In this document: positions 13,020-24,600 of the stretch, one piece after another | Layout: each line of letters starts with the position of its first letter | Numbering within the stretch: position 1 is the first letter of the stretch | Assembly (NCBI GenBank): GCA_019722365.1 | Contig: JADFUC010001428.1 | Coordinates: 1 to 64,000, forward strand | Length of the DNA: 64,000 bases | Origin: Lithospermum erythrorhizon | Taxonomy: Eukaryota > Streptophyta > Magnoliopsida > Boraginales > Boraginaceae | Reading direction: 5' to 3' | Made by a program: the position numbers and the translations under genes | The notes under the pieces: model-generated | Databases searched by the model: none | Told to the model about the DNA's origin: nothing | The model's input: the letters and a program-made list of their open reading frames with translations, nothing else

Positions 13020-13480
13020 AACTTGTATATATTTTACAAAATTTGTAATAAACTTTACCACCTAATCCTAAAATGGTTCCACGTTTGAATGAAGTGTGTG
13101 GACGTTTCATCAAATGTTGCACGTTTATTACTTAAAAAGAATTGTTTTTCTTCGTGTGATAAAAGCATTGGCCCGCATTCTGAGTGTCAAACATTGGATG
13201 TTTTATCCATACTTTAAGGTGATCCTTGACCTCTTTTTTCTCTAATCGTGGTGCCAGTTTACACCTGATTACCACATTTGAAATAGAGAGTGGGAGGCGT
13301 TTAAAACAACATTTACCACATTTATTACTTAAAAACAAGTGTTTTCTTCGTGTGGTAAAGCGTGACTCACAAGATTAGATCCCAACGTTGGCACTTTTAT
13401 TACACTACACTTTTAGTGATTCTTGATCTCGGTTTTCCTCTATGTGTGGCTTAGCGTTTCCTCCAAACAATACCCGCTAG
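13020..13480. repeat. Internal CGTGG-type repeat block between the two ORFs of hAT A
   Basis: It contains 'ggttccacgtttgaatga', 'gttgcacgtttattactta', 'cttcgtgtgataaaagc' and 'gtggtaaagcgtg'. The second and third recur as near-duplicates about 190 bp apart. The counterpart in B is 24230-24600. The words match those of the element's subterminal regions. Confidence 0.6.
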
Positions 13481-13649
13481 AATCTAGGAAATCGATTATT
13501 AGGATTAAAAATTGCTATTTTACAACAAAACATCACAAATTTGAACTTCCCAGGCCTTAAAATTCTCTCGATTCAATCCTCAAATCATCCAAATCATCTC
13601 TTAAATATATTTAATTAATCAATTTCATTAAATTAGTGACAATTAAACT

Positions 13650-14900
13650 TCAATTGGAAATAATAGCTTTCAAGAAGAAGTAAAAAAAAATAAGGAAATT
13701 GTTGGAGATGAGGAAGTTGCATCTCGGAGGAGTCGTAGAATGAAAGTCCGACACAACTCTCCACCGCCATCACCACAACAAAAATAGTCGGGGGCAGTGG
13801 GGTCGAGGAAATTCAAAGGTTCAAATGTAAGGGGTAGGATTGTACCTTGATCGAGAAGTAACTTGTGGAGGTGACAATTTGATGCTTTATTTGGAGTATT
13901 AGTAGATGTCAAAGTTCATTTAGTTACAACTTTGTTAGTAGTGGTACCCGATATAGTTGCACAATTTCATAATTCACTTAGGGTTACTAGTCGGATGATG
14001 GTGTGGTATGTAATTACATTGTTAATGGTGTCCGTGAACATGATAGCATAAAATGATTTTGTTAGTGCATTCGGTATGAGTAGAGAGGGACACTACGATT
14101 ATAATGAAAGGCGGTGAAGATTGCAATACTTGGCGGTGAGTTACAATGATTGTGCGGTGATTCTTAACAATGGCATAGAGCTAAAGCCACATTTAGCGTA
14201 TGTACAATTTGACGACCTTCAAAGTTTATTTGGAAGGGTGAATTCAAGGGATCCTTGCCCTCCTAATAGTCAAGCGTCGGAGCTTAGTTTCATACATCGT
14301 TGGTATGTGTGGGCTATTATGAATGGGGTTAAGGTCAATTTTACATATGATGCTAGGCTATCAAAGGTGGAAGCTTGACATAGAGTATAGGATGATCATT
14401 CTCATTTGTTGGCCAATCACCAAAAGCATTCCCGTATTAGAAGGTCAACTAAAAGAGACACTTTTTGCTATGGAACAACATGATAGGAAAATAATCATTG
14501 CTTAGCCGAAGGGGTTGTGTATATAGGAGGGTAGAGATTTGCTTACTTAAGTAGGAGATTTGACAATTTGAGTTCGTGAGGAGATAATGTGTGGTTGTTC
14601 AACAAATATGCTTCCCCGATGCCGCTAATAGGATTGAGACCAAATGCTTGGGGAACTGGTGCCTATCCACGTCATCTATGGATCATCCGATCGAGCTTTA
14701 TTTGGAGTCCAAAAGCACCGGGATGTTAACAATGTTGTTGAGATGAGGGCAGAATCGAGGGGATCACACTTGGGATAAAGATAGTTTGACAACGTGGAGT
14801 GGAGGATATGAGGTTGAAAATGAAGGGAGATAGATCATGACCACCACCACCTCCATTTATCGTCAAAGGGATGCCACCGAAGAAACACATGAGTGAATGT
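13650..14900 (+). pseudogene. Second ORF of hAT A, unknown function, broken
   Basis: A decayed reading frame lies downstream of the transposase on the same strand. Conserved pieces against the B copy (24075-22831) are: KKNKEIVGDEEVASRRSRR followed by a proline-rich stretch (B: KKKEIVQDEEVAIGRGRR); NSQASELSFIHRWYVWAI (B: NSQASELTFKHAFVMWAI); and EYRMIILI...PVLEGQ then KGLC..EGR.LL (B: QYGMILSHLL...PVLENQ then QGLYMLEGELLAKW). The last part resembles a motif (LPYGM-L-...) I associate with retrotransposon-linked 'putative plant transposon protein' ORFs, from memory and with low confidence. It is not a standard hAT gene. Several stops and frameshifts are visible in this copy. Confidence 0.7.
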
Positions 14901-15481
14901 GTTTGGTTTTAGAGATTATGTACCTTCAAAGATTATGGCTTCCTTTATTTTTATGTCGGTACTTTCATTATTAGAACTATTTAGGTTTAAATATTCGCAT
15001 TTTAGTGTTTTGAACAATGATTATGTTATGTAGTTGTCGAAACGATTTATGTTGTCTTGTTAAGTGTTGTCGAGTTTCGGTAATTTTCCATTTATATTAT
15101 TCTTGGTTATGGTGTTTTAATGTCTATATTGTATTCTTCTACATTTTATGTATTAAGCACGTGAGGAACGTCTACATTAGCCATTACCAATTTAATTCGG
15201 AGACTTGTACAATCGCTTTTTTATGTATTTAAAGCGGTGGCGGCGTTTATATTAAGCGTTCACAGCATTTTTATCGTGGGATACCAGGGCCGAATATCCC
15301 TGTGAGAATATTTGGAGGTTCGAATTGGCTGGGGGCCTAGGGGCCCCGATCAGCAGCCCCTATCCGTCCCACTTGTTAAGCGGACCGGGGGGGTTGTTCA
15401 TGGGCCGAGGTAGTCCTAGAATTTGGACTCGAGGCTGAATAGGGCGGCCGGTGAACTGGATTAGATTAGCCACATCTCATG

Positions 15482-16480
15482 TATGGCGATCGGGTATATT
15501 TTTTAAAATTAAATATAATTAAGGAACAACAATAAAATAAACCATAAACTAACTATGAACAACCACATATAACAATGAGATACAGAAGTCACGAAGGCTT
15601 TCATCTTGATCATTTTGGAACATATGTGAATTAAGCTAGAGTGCTTGCTCATTATTTTCCTCAAAAAATTCTTATTTAACCTTATTTGATCAGGTATTTC
15701 ATAAATAATTCCTTACAAAACAATATACATATGTGTCTCACCATAGATGTAAATATGATAAATAAGCGGCTTTGTCAGCAGTATAAGCGGCGCATTCACA
15801 ATGCTTGCATAAACATACAATGACGATAAATAGTGAAATAATGATTATGTGATGAAATAAGCGACTATAACAAAATTTATTAATATAGATTGTAGTACAA
15901 ACAGCTGCGTACATTGCTTCAATAACTTGCTTGCTATTACTCACAGACAAGTAGCATAGCTACAAAGTCTCACAGAACCAGTAGCCACCAGGCTACTTTC
16001 AGTCTAGGAAGCGATAACACAACTACTCAAATCCACTTAGGGAAATAACACGCCAAGTCCCGTCACGAGGAGAGAAATTCTACACACTTCTGAACACTTT
16101 GATAAATTACATCGAGTTTAAAATAGACGGAGATCAGGTCAAGACCCAAGATCCAAGATCAAGTTCGATTATAACCAACATGGGAATACTTTTATGGGCA
16201 TTGCGAGAGAGCCAGCCTCCCAGAAATCTAACCGATTATGAGTCCATCACACATATCCAACTCATACAGCTCCTATCCAGGTCGTCCGGTTCATGAGAGC
16301 TCTGTAATAAGTCAAAATCCAAATCAAGTCAAGTCAAACTCCAAGTGAAGCCGAACTCGTATCGAGCTCTATCAAGACCAAGTCAAGCTCAAGCGGTTAT
16401 CTCTGAAATCATTATGGCAGCTTAAGGGTTCATAGTTTGGACATTCGATAGACAGAAATCCCATGAGCTACACATACAAA
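15482..16480. other. Unassigned interval between hAT A and the THO5 pseudogene
   Basis: No gene recognised. The small ORFs (for example a 65-codon frame at 16099-16296) lack family features. Further THO5 exons would be expected to the left of 16493, but none can be seen here. Confidence 0.5.
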
Positions 16481-16492
16481 ACAGTAACTCAC

Positions 16493-19002
16493 ATAAGAGC
16501 TAGCTGAGCCTTCGTCCTAGAGCAGATCCTTTGGACAACTGTCTGTACTCGATTTTGATTTTGATAGACTGAGAGACCAGATACAACAGCATCATGCCTA
16601 AATGCATCATCATGTAAGGTGGCAGAACCTGTTGTCAGTGGTGATACCTCTGGCAAAAAATCAATGCCTGCCAAATGCTAGGTCCACTTATATGGGAGTG
16701 AAGTTCTCTTATCATTAATTCTCTTATCATTAAATATAATGCCATCAGCAAGGCAGAGTTTTGCAGACTACAAAATATTTAAAGATATTGGTTAGGACAT
16801 GAACAAGCCATATAGCCAAATGATTTTACATGTTTAACTGAGCATGTTTAAGTATGTAAAACCTGGTGAGGAAGCTGAGCCCGTGTCGATAAAATAAGTT
16901 GCCGCATAAAAGATGTTGTGCTCTGGAGATTCTTGTGACCCTTCAACTCCAACACAAACAACATTTAACTTTGTCAAAGACTCGAACCTTAGTGTTAGAA
17001 GTTTTACAGCATTCTGATCCAATGCCTCATCATCATTTACATGAAGGATGACTTTAAGTGGATGGGCTTGGTATATTCCTGTCTGGTCAAGGTTCTCTTT
17101 ACTGGGAACTTAACTAGCCCCATTGACCCTTCTCGCCTCAGCCCTTCATCATCCTCTTCAGGTATATCATCTTCCAATTTTGTATTATCTGAGGTGGTAG
17201 CTAGACCTGACAGGGAGTGGGAGAATTGCAACAGTAAGCAGAAATATAACATCAAAACTACATTGGTGAAATGCTATAGAAATATTTTTGCAGTAGATAA
17301 GAAAACCATATACTGCTGAACCTTTCCTTAAAAGAAGGGACTCATTCAGTCTCGAAATGGATTGTTCCAAAATGAATAATGGCAACCAGAAGAAATGAAT
17401 TCGAGAATGGGGCCGTGGATCAACAAGTTGTTCACGATGATGAGTTGGTAGATGATGATGATGATGAGGAGCATGATGAGTGATTGTTATGTTTATCCAC
17501 TGTGAATTGTGGTGTTTGTTTTATTTTCATTCTAGTTTTCATATTGGATCCTTGTATTTGTCATTAAATTGTGATGCTTTGTTTGACTTTTGAATTCATG
17601 TTGGATGATGTTTAATTAAGTACTTTTACATTTTCCCACTAACTTCTATTATTGTTAAAATAATAGCTGTAAAAGTATTCAAGGCTTTCGCCTCGCCTTC
17701 ATGCGCCGCCTTTTTGAGAGCTTAATGCCCGCGAATTCACCATTCCAAACTATGGGTCAGATTGAAATATCTTTCTTGGTACACTCTAATTTAGCTAATG
17801 TAAAGAGTACACAAGTTCATGCGATTTCCTATTATTCGAACTTCATGCATATAAGAGGAAATATAATGAGGAAGGATGAAGACAAAGAAAATGTAATCCC
17901 GTAGCAGTGTCTTTAATTGCAAGCTGCCGAGCAAAAGCTTGAGCATCCTTTATGCTCCCCACAATCTCAAGATCAATGTGTTCCCCAAAGGCTTCCTTTT
18001 GTGCCACTATCTGAGAGTATATTACTTAAAGAGGTGGAGGAAGCAGTTCAAGCTAACTATTTGCTACTTCACTTTCTTGGTATGCAGGACACTAATTGAT
18101 TCTGAAGGGGCAATGACGCTTTCTTTAGAGATTTGAGGTGCGGGGGAGACTAGTCAAGAACTTCTTCCTGTTAGCAATGGTCTCCTGGAGAGCTTTCCTT
18201 TTTTCTTCCAGCTGATCTCGCAGCTTGCATAATTCTTTGTGCTGATACAACAAGGCTCTTACTTTATTCAGAATGGAAAATAATTGCACCCCAGATCTAC
18301 CATGGATGAGAGTGCCTAAGTTTATATGAGAAACCTATGTGGAGCATGACCTAAAGTAACACCCTAATTAACAGAAACATGAACATCACTCACAACAAAA
18401 TGTTTGCTCCCGGATAAAATACTATTCAATACTTCACCAAATCATCTTGGATTAAGGTACTTGTGGGTGATTAAATAAATATCAAATGTAAAGATAAATG
18501 ATGCATCAAGTATAAACTCAAACAATTAGAATCTTAACGACTATTCAATATTGCAATGCACACATCAGTTGGACCGCTAATTAATAAATTCAAACAAAAT
18601 TACATCAATTCACCACGACTTTCCTAACATATATAACATTGCTATCCAAAATACCCTTCATCACTATCTTAGAGAGAAACAAAAAAGGACAAAAACAAAA
18701 CTAACTCACCTAAAACAACTCATAATTTAACCTCTTGAGCATCGAATTGTGGGCAGTGTCGATAGATATTACAGAAGTCTTAATTTCTTCAGGTGCATCC
18801 CTAAGAAATTCATCCTCAGGCACAATCTCAATGTCAGGGTACTTAGACTTGAAATCTTTGCATGCTTTAATCGCTTTGACATACTGGTTCTTCTCATACA
18901 TTAAGTTGTGAGAAGCTGCAGGGTCGTGAAATCAACAGGTGCTTTAGCTCGCTCTGTTTCCGACTTGACATGATCTTCTTGCAGCAGTATAGTCCTGTTC
19001 GA
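16493..19002 (-). pseudogene. THO5: THO complex subunit 5 (THO5) gene fragment, broken
   Basis: Four exon-like blocks on the minus strand, in order, match the first half of plant THO5, a THO/TREX mRNA-export subunit. Block 1 (19002-18710): RTILLQEDHVKSETERAK, then KYPDIEIVPEDEFLRDAPE. Block 2 (18241 to about 17900): HKELCKLRDQLEEKRKAL, then VAQKEAFGEHIDLEIVGS. Block 3 (17206-16863): TKLEDDIPEEDDEG, then KLLTLRFESLTKLNVVCVGV. Block 4 (about 16710-16493): LAGIDFLPEV, then NRVQTVVQRICSRTKAQLAL. Intron borders are largely kept (AG before block 1; GTGAG after blocks 1 and 4), so it arose by DNA duplication, not retroposition. Lesions include a CAG-to-TAG stop at the end of block 1, another in block 4, a stop in the PPPL-VIYS segment of block 2, and at least four small indels. 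The first exon(s) and the C-terminal half are missing. Assembly error is an alternative for some lesions. Confidence 0.82.
17300..17880. other. Non-THO5 sequence within the THO5 fragment's intron
   Basis: The gap between THO5 blocks 2 and 3 holds, on the plus strand, a short frame ending in an acidic tail (HDDELVDDDDDEEHDE, about 17435-17480, then a stop). It looks like the C-terminus of an inserted transposon gene, but I cannot name it. Confidence 0.3.
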
Positions 19003-19632
19003 CTGCCAATCAAATAGTACAGTATAAGCGATTCAAATTGGTCTGTCAGCATATTAAATTCCTAAACTTTAGATTAAATCATGAACGGCATTGAGGGTTA
19101 TAAAATAGACTGGACCGAACAAGAAAACATACAATCACAAAGAGTAAGCAAATATCAGTTCCACTCAAGAACAAATGCAATAGTACAAACTTAAACTGCT
19201 TAATTTATCAAATTTTGCTCAATTCGACTGCATAAATTTATTGCAGCCCATTTCATCATCAAGAGCTATCAAATTAACGTGACCACAAATTGACAACTAC
19301 TCCCTTCATCTAAAAAAGATTGTCAACGTTGATTTTCAATAATCAAAATAAAAAAAAAATTGTTACCTTTAATCACACACATAAATTTGATTTTTATCAT
19401 ATTATATAGCACACCACCTTACAACTACTATCTTTTGCCGTATCTTTTACCATATTATGTGTCTCCCCCGGCATGAATCGACATAAATAGAACTCAATCT
19501 TTATTGTATAATTAGTTTTGTAGGCATATTACAATATGACTATGACCATGGAAGACCAAGGAACACAGGCATACAAATTGCCATTTGTTTCCCAGTCAAA
19601 AGAAAGACAGTTCACTTTCTCATTATGAATTC
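19003..19632. other. Spacer between the THO5 fragment and the PPR gene, with a MITE end
   Basis: At about 19288-19335 there is 'tactcccttcatctaaaa' followed by 'gattgtcaac', like one end of a Stowaway MITE; the partner end is not found. The rest is probably PPR 3' flank. Confidence 0.4.
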
Positions 19633-21288
19633 TCAATCACTATGTTCACTTCCACTTGAGAGCTCTTCTCGTCGCGATACCACAGATGTCCGATTTCCTT
19701 TCATTACATTTGCCAACTCTTGTATTGAACATGAAGTGCTTCTTTCCATCTTAGCTGCAAGTATATCCGCCTGGCTAGCAAATCCTAACCCGATAAGTTT
19801 GTTCCTCAACACCTCGCATGTTGAAACATAAGGTGGTAACCCCTCATCAATCATCATTTCGAAATTCTTACACGCCTCCTTGACTTTTCCCTTCTTCTTT
19901 AAGAACCCATGGATCATAACAGCATAAGTTGAAACTGTGGGATAAAATCCCCTCTTTTCCATACGCTCCCATACTTCCTCTACCCTGTCGAACCTTCCCA
20001 CCTTAATCAGCATTTTAAGCACCATATTGTAAGTATGTCTATCCGGTTTGCAAGACTCTTCATCCATTCTCGATATCAGCCTAAGGGCGCCATTAACTTC
20101 ACTTCGATCAGCATGGAAAGCCAGAATAGCATTGTAACTCCAAACATCCGGTGCCACACCGCTCTCAATCATCTCCCTCAAAAGCTTGTAAGCATCATCC
20201 ACTTTATCACTCTTACATAAATTCCTGATCATATTATTGTAAGTAAACACATTAGGCACAAGTTTGTACCTCCTCATCCTATCAAGAATCTTAAATGCCG
20301 AATGGATATCATTCGCCTCACAAGCAGCATGAATAAAAATCGAATGTGTATATGCATCAGGCTTAATCCCCATAGACTTCATTTTCATGAACAATTTATA
20401 AGCATCATCAACATTCCCACCCTTACAGAAACAATCAAGCACACTATTATAAGCAAGCAAATCCACCAAACACCCTCTTTCAAGCATTTCATCAAACAGC
20501 CTCCGTGCCTCACTCGCTTCACCAATCTTCCCCCACCCCTTAATCAAAATATTATAACTCTTTGCACCTACAGCATAATCATCCTTGACATTATCAAAAA
20601 ATTCTTGGGCATGTTTTACATGACCCCTTTTACACAAAGAATACAAAAGCTGATCAAGGTCATCAATATTCGATTTAATCCCAAAATCAACCATTTTATT
20701 ATATGCTCTAATAGCATCATTAGGCAAATTAGCTCTACAATAAGCTCTAAACACAACCCAAAAAATCTCACTTTCAATTTCATAAAATTCACATCTTTTT
20801 AACTCTGCAAGAAAATCCCATATCAAAGGAAATTGTTTACTACTACCTAAAACATCAACAAGAATATGATAAGTTTCTTTACTATGTGTGAAATTTGGTA
20901 AGTTTTGAGCCCAAATGAAGAATCTGTGAGCAGAAAAACCAAGATTTTTACATCTTTTGAGTACTTGTTCAACATAATTGGGTGATATATTTGTGGCAAA
21001 AGGGTGCAATGCTGACTCAATATCATGATGTGGGCTTCTGAAATCACTCAAAACTCTGCATATATCGTTTATCAAATGTGGGTCTGATTGAGTTATGAGA
21101 GGTTCACATGAAAATTGTTGGAAAACAATATAATTTGAAGGGTGTAGATGAAATTTGTGAAGAAATTGATAAATTTTTGTGGGATTTTGATTAAGATATT
21201 GAATTTTTAAAGGATTTCGATAAAGAGATTGAATTTTTTGAAATGTGACAAGTTTTTTGGGATATGTTGAGAGTGATGGGATTCTCAT
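19633..21288 (-). CDS. P-class pentatricopeptide repeat protein, At1g52640-like, probably mitochondrial
   Basis: An intact intronless frame of 551 aa. The first 60 or so residues carry many K/R and no D/E, as in a mitochondrial presequence. About eleven 35-residue PPR motifs follow, from about residue 139 to 515, for example KSYNILIKGWGKIGEASEA, LAYNSVLDCFCKGGNVDDA and HTYNMVLKMLIKVGRFDRV. There is no E/E+/DYW tail, so it is a P-class protein. The block VEQVLKRCKNLGFSAHRFF and the ending KMERSTSCSIQEL match my recollection of Arabidopsis At1g52640. Such proteins bind organellar RNA in a sequence-specific way and affect its stability, splicing or translation. The start is the first ATG of the frame and gives the expected length. 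Base composition is like its surroundings and nothing is broken. Organelle and RNA target are inferred. Confidence 0.93.
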   Translation of the reverse strand: MRIPSLSTYPKKLVTFQKIQSLYRNPLKIQYLNQNPTKIYQFLHKFHLHPSNYIVFQQFSCEPLITQSDPHLINDICRVLSDFRSPHHDIESALHPFATNISPNYVEQVLKRCKNLGFSAHRFFIWAQNLPNFTHSKETYHILVDVLGSSKQFPLIWDFLAELKRCEFYEIESEIFWVVFRAYCRANLPNDAIRAYNKMVDFGIKSNIDDLDQLLYSLCKRGHVKHAQEFFDNVKDDYAVGAKSYNILIKGWGKIGEASEARRLFDEMLERGCLVDLLAYNSVLDCFCKGGNVDDAYKLFMKMKSMGIKPDAYTHSIFIHAACEANDIHSAFKILDRMRRYKLVPNVFTYNNMIRNLCKSDKVDDAYKLLREMIESGVAPDVWSYNAILAFHADRSEVNGALRLISRMDEESCKPDRHTYNMVLKMLIKVGRFDRVEEVWERMEKRGFYPTVSTYAVMIHGFLKKKGKVKEACKNFEMMIDEGLPPYVSTCEVLRNKLIGLGFASQADILAAKMERSTSCSIQELANVMKGNRTSVVSRREELSSGSEHSD

Positions 21289-22125
21289 TGTTGCATAGCA
21301 CTCAACTACTTCAGACTATTGTTTCTTGAAGAGTGAAATAAAAACGGGTTCTGGTATGAAAATTGAAAAGAATTAGCCAAATCAATTTAAATAAATAAAC
21401 AAGAAAATGAAAGAACGAATATAGGATGAGCTCATATCATGATTACTTGATCATACTCTAGAGATGAGACTTGATATTAGCGAACCCATCAAATCGTTAA
21501 TCACTCATTAATCGCTTGTTACAAATCGGTTCGTTCACTCATTCGCTTTTATTTAACCTGCTATTTATTCATACTGCGGACTGTAATTGCTTGTATCAGC
21601 CATTAATCGACGCGAAAAATCGGTTATAATGCTCATTTTATATTCGTTTGAACTCGCAATCGCTAGTTAAAATCGTTATAACGCCGTTATCTAAAAACTA
21701 ACTAGATATTATATACCAAACATGTCCTTAGCCTTAACACTAAATAGTTTAAGCTTACCATGAAGTCGACAGAACGATTTCATGAAGCGGTCTGATTAAT
21801 GAGGCTAATTTTGTAATGACGGAAAGGACCGATTAACAAACCCGTTTACTATTTTATTTGGAACTCGACATTTAATCCAATGACCCATTCGTTGATTAAT
21901 CTAATCGATTCGATTTTCTTAACAAATCGAACCGGTTTGGTCCAAAACCAGATTGATTCGGCTCGTTAAAAGCCCTAGATATGGCAATTTGGTGGTCTTG
22001 CCCATTAGCCCGGTTTGCGTTCGGTTTACGTTCACTAAACCCATATCGTTCTGTTAATCCATTAAATAATTGATTTTATTGGGATTTTGATTCTGAGGTC
22101 CGTGTTTGACTTAGGTTCTCTTAAA
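21289..22125. other. Upstream flank of the PPR gene and spacer before hAT B
   Basis: This must hold the PPR promoter (minus strand); I see no clear TATA box. The stretch 21470-22080 is rich in 'cgttaatc/cggttc' words, and 'tagatatggcaattt' at 21971 looks like a hAT-type end without a partner. Confidence 0.4.
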
Positions 22126-22133
22126 GTTCACCT
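22126..22133. repeat. Target-site duplication of hAT B, left copy
   Basis: GTTCACCT, identical to 37990-37997. Eight bp is the hAT duplication length. Confidence 0.9.
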
Positions 22134-22329
22134 TAAACCTGTCTAACGACCAGCCTTGCTGGGCCCGCCGCCCGCCCACAAACCCCTGCTCAATTCGCCC
22201 GACCCACGAACGTCACGCCTATCAAGAATGGGACGGACGGGGCCGAGGATCAATAGCCTCAAGCCTAGCCTGCCCGAGCCCACCCAATATTCGGTGGTAT
22301 TCGCCCCGGCCTGCCCAGGCCCTTAGGGC

Positions 22330-22600
22330 CCTTAACAAACGTGGCAACGCTTAAACAAACATGCCAACGCTTAACACACAAAAAGTCAGCAGTATCACAT
22401 ATTTCACCGATTAAACGCGGGTAACGCTTATATTAAACATGTCACCGTTTAACACATAAATATTAAAAATAAAGACATTATGTATTCCTCGTAAGTCCTT
22501 TAAGAGCAAACGCGGGCAACATTTAGGACAAACGTGGCAACGTTTAACACATAAATGTTGCAAAAAAACAATAAAAATTAAACACGCAAACAATTAACAA
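22330..22600. repeat. 3' subterminal repeat block of hAT B
   Basis: Repeated 'aaacgtggcaacgctta', 'aaacatgccaacgcttaac' and 'aacgtggcaacgtttaaca' words at spacings of about 20-100 bp. Confidence 0.7.
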
Positions 22601-22830
22601 CTAACGAACCGAAATCCCACAAGGCGACAACAGACCTAAAATGTTTGAGTAATCAAAGTACATGTCATAAAAATAAAAACTAAAATGTTTGAAATCACCG
22701 ACAAGGCTTAATAATAATCACATAAAACCAAATTGTTATGAGTATCGGCACAAGGAAGAACTATAATTGTTTGAAATTGAAATTACATGTCATAAAATAA
22801 TTGCTCAAGATCAAAGACATGTCATCTCCT

Positions 22831-24075
22831 CTAATTGTCATCCCCTTCATCGTCATCTTCTTGACGATCATGCAAGTGGCGGTGGTACTGGTGGCATCCC
22901 CTGCATGGTCAACCTCATATCCTCTCAACTTGCATCGTTAGACAATTTTATCTCAAGCCCACCCCCATCTCCGCTAACGCTCTCTCGGCTCTCATCTCAC
23001 CGAACATGGCTAACATGTTGGCGTTCATTGACTCTAAGAAAGCTCGAGCGGATGATCCATAAGATGACCCTGCTTCGGTCGAGGGAATAAAAGGGGGTTG
23101 TGGATAGGTTAGTGGCCTCAAACCCGGTAACCATCCTAGTGGCGGCAACGGGCCATTATCCGCTGAACGCATCACACATCATCCCTCTGGAATTCAAATC
23201 TCTCAAAAACTTCCCACTTAGCAAGCAACTCACCCTCCAACATATACAACCCCTGGGCAAACATCGATTGTCTTCCTATCATAGTGTCCCTCTTACATTG
23301 TATCATTTGTTGATTTTCTAAAACGGGGACACCTTGGCAATTGACCAACAAATGGGAGAGTATCATCCCATATTGATGCGGAAGCTTGTTTTTTTGATAG
23401 TTGATATGTTGTAACATCATATGTGGCAAATTAACCCACGCCTATTCAATAGCCCACATAACAAAAGCATGTTTGAAAGTAAGCTCCGACGCTTGACTAT
23501 TCAGGCAAAGGATCTCTTGAACGACCTTCCAAACAAACTTTCAAGGCCGTTCAAATTGTACTTATAGCTGACGCTGCTCTTAGGTATACGGTCATTGTTA
23601 AGAATGGTCGCACAATCACTAAATTAACCGGTCAATTACTATACCACACTTTTCGCTATAATCATGGAATCCCTCCTTACGCAAACCAAATACCCTAACT
23701 TAAATCACTGTGATACTACCACGGACACCATTTATCGGCATTCACACACCACAATTATCGAATAAGAAACCCCAAGTAAAGCATAAAATCGGCAAACTAT
23801 CTCGGCACCAATCATCAGTAAAAATATGCAACAATTGAACATTTGCATCTACTAATAACTGAAATAATGTACTGCCAATTACCTCCATAATTTCATATCG
23901 AGGTACAATCCCGGCCGTACATTGTAATAGTTGATCCCTTCATCCTCGCCCTCGGCCCCTTGTCGGGTGGTGGGCGGTGGACTGCCAAGTCAAATCTCGT
24001 TCTACGACCCCTCCCGATTGCAACTTCTTCATCTTGAACAATTTCTTTTTTCTTTTGATTTCTTTCTGGTCCCAT
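22831..24075 (-). pseudogene. Second ORF of hAT B, unknown function, broken
   Basis: The likely start is ATG at 24075 (MGPERNQKKKEIVQDEEV) and the likely end is the acidic DDEGDDN stop at 22831, about 1.25 kb. Pieces in order: a basic/proline segment (RRTRFDLAVHRPPPDKGPR), a middle region with NSQASELTFKHAFVMWAI, then NLPHMMLQHINY and LPHQYGMILSHLLVNC, then MYMLEGEL-like and FERFEF, and a C-terminal SMNANMLAMFGEMRAERAL segment. The A copy (13650-14900) is homologous throughout. Several frameshifts and in-frame stops. It lies downstream of the transposase on the same strand, so co-expression is possible but not shown. Confidence 0.7.
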
Positions 24076-24229
24076 TATTGTAAATTGGAGTGTAATTTGA
24101 TGATCTAGTATACTTGAATATTTTTAAGAGATGATTTGGATGCAGAGTCGAGGATCAATCAGAGAAATTTGGTTTGGGAAGTTAAATATATGTTTTTATG
24201 TTGCAAAATCAATGCTTTAACCATACCCC

Positions 24230-24600
24230 AAATGGTTTACCTAACGGTGGCACGCTAATTTAAACGCCACCGTTAGTGAAAAAAGAGGCGCGATTGCCTT
24301 TAAAACGACCCGCCACGCTTGTTACACACAAATATATTGTTTTTTTCCGTGTGACAAACGTGGCCACGTTAAAATTAAATGACCACGCTTTGTCGTGCAT
24401 TTAAAGCGCTATTGCCTCTTTTTTTCACTAACGGTGGCAGGTTTAAATTTAAACGTGGCCACTTTTGTCACACGAAGAAAATTAAGATTTGTGTGTTGGC
24501 AAACGGACCACGCTTAAATGAAACGAGGGCACGCTTGGACTTTAACGTGGTCAATGCTTGTATAGCCGGTACCGTGTTAACAACATATTTTGTAGAATAT
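24230..24600. repeat. Internal CGTGG-type repeat block between the two ORFs of hAT B
   Basis: It contains an inverted pair 'ctaacggtgg' / 'ccaccgttag' (24241-24272), a second 'cactaacggtggcaggttt' at 24427, and many 'aacgtggccacgtt', 'ccacgctt' and 'cgtgtgacaaacgtgg' words. It is the counterpart of 13020-13480 in hAT A. Confidence 0.65.

Larger units (their letters stand above)
9508..15472 (+). mobile_element. hAT transposon A (about 5.97 kb, degenerate)
   Basis: The left end begins TAGACATGTCTAACG, a hAT-like terminus, followed by GGCCCGGCC-rich DNA. The right end (about 15290-15472) is the same GC-rich type. The flanks read catctatg (9500-9507) and catctcatg (15473-15481), an imperfect 8-bp target duplication with one inserted base. 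Inside, in order on the plus strand: subterminal CGTGGTA/ACGTTTA repeats, a TATA-like box (cctataaaaggg near 10460), a broken hAT transposase, a second repeat block and a second ORF. The family is shared with element B (22134-37989). Confidence 0.85.

Noticed and set aside
20302..20802. 166-codon plus-strand ORF
   Set aside because: It lies fully antisense to the intact PPR gene and its composition mirrors the PPR codons; a shadow frame.
21971..21985. hAT-like terminus 'tagatatggcaattt'
   Set aside because: No partner end in inverted orientation and no 8-bp duplication found nearby.
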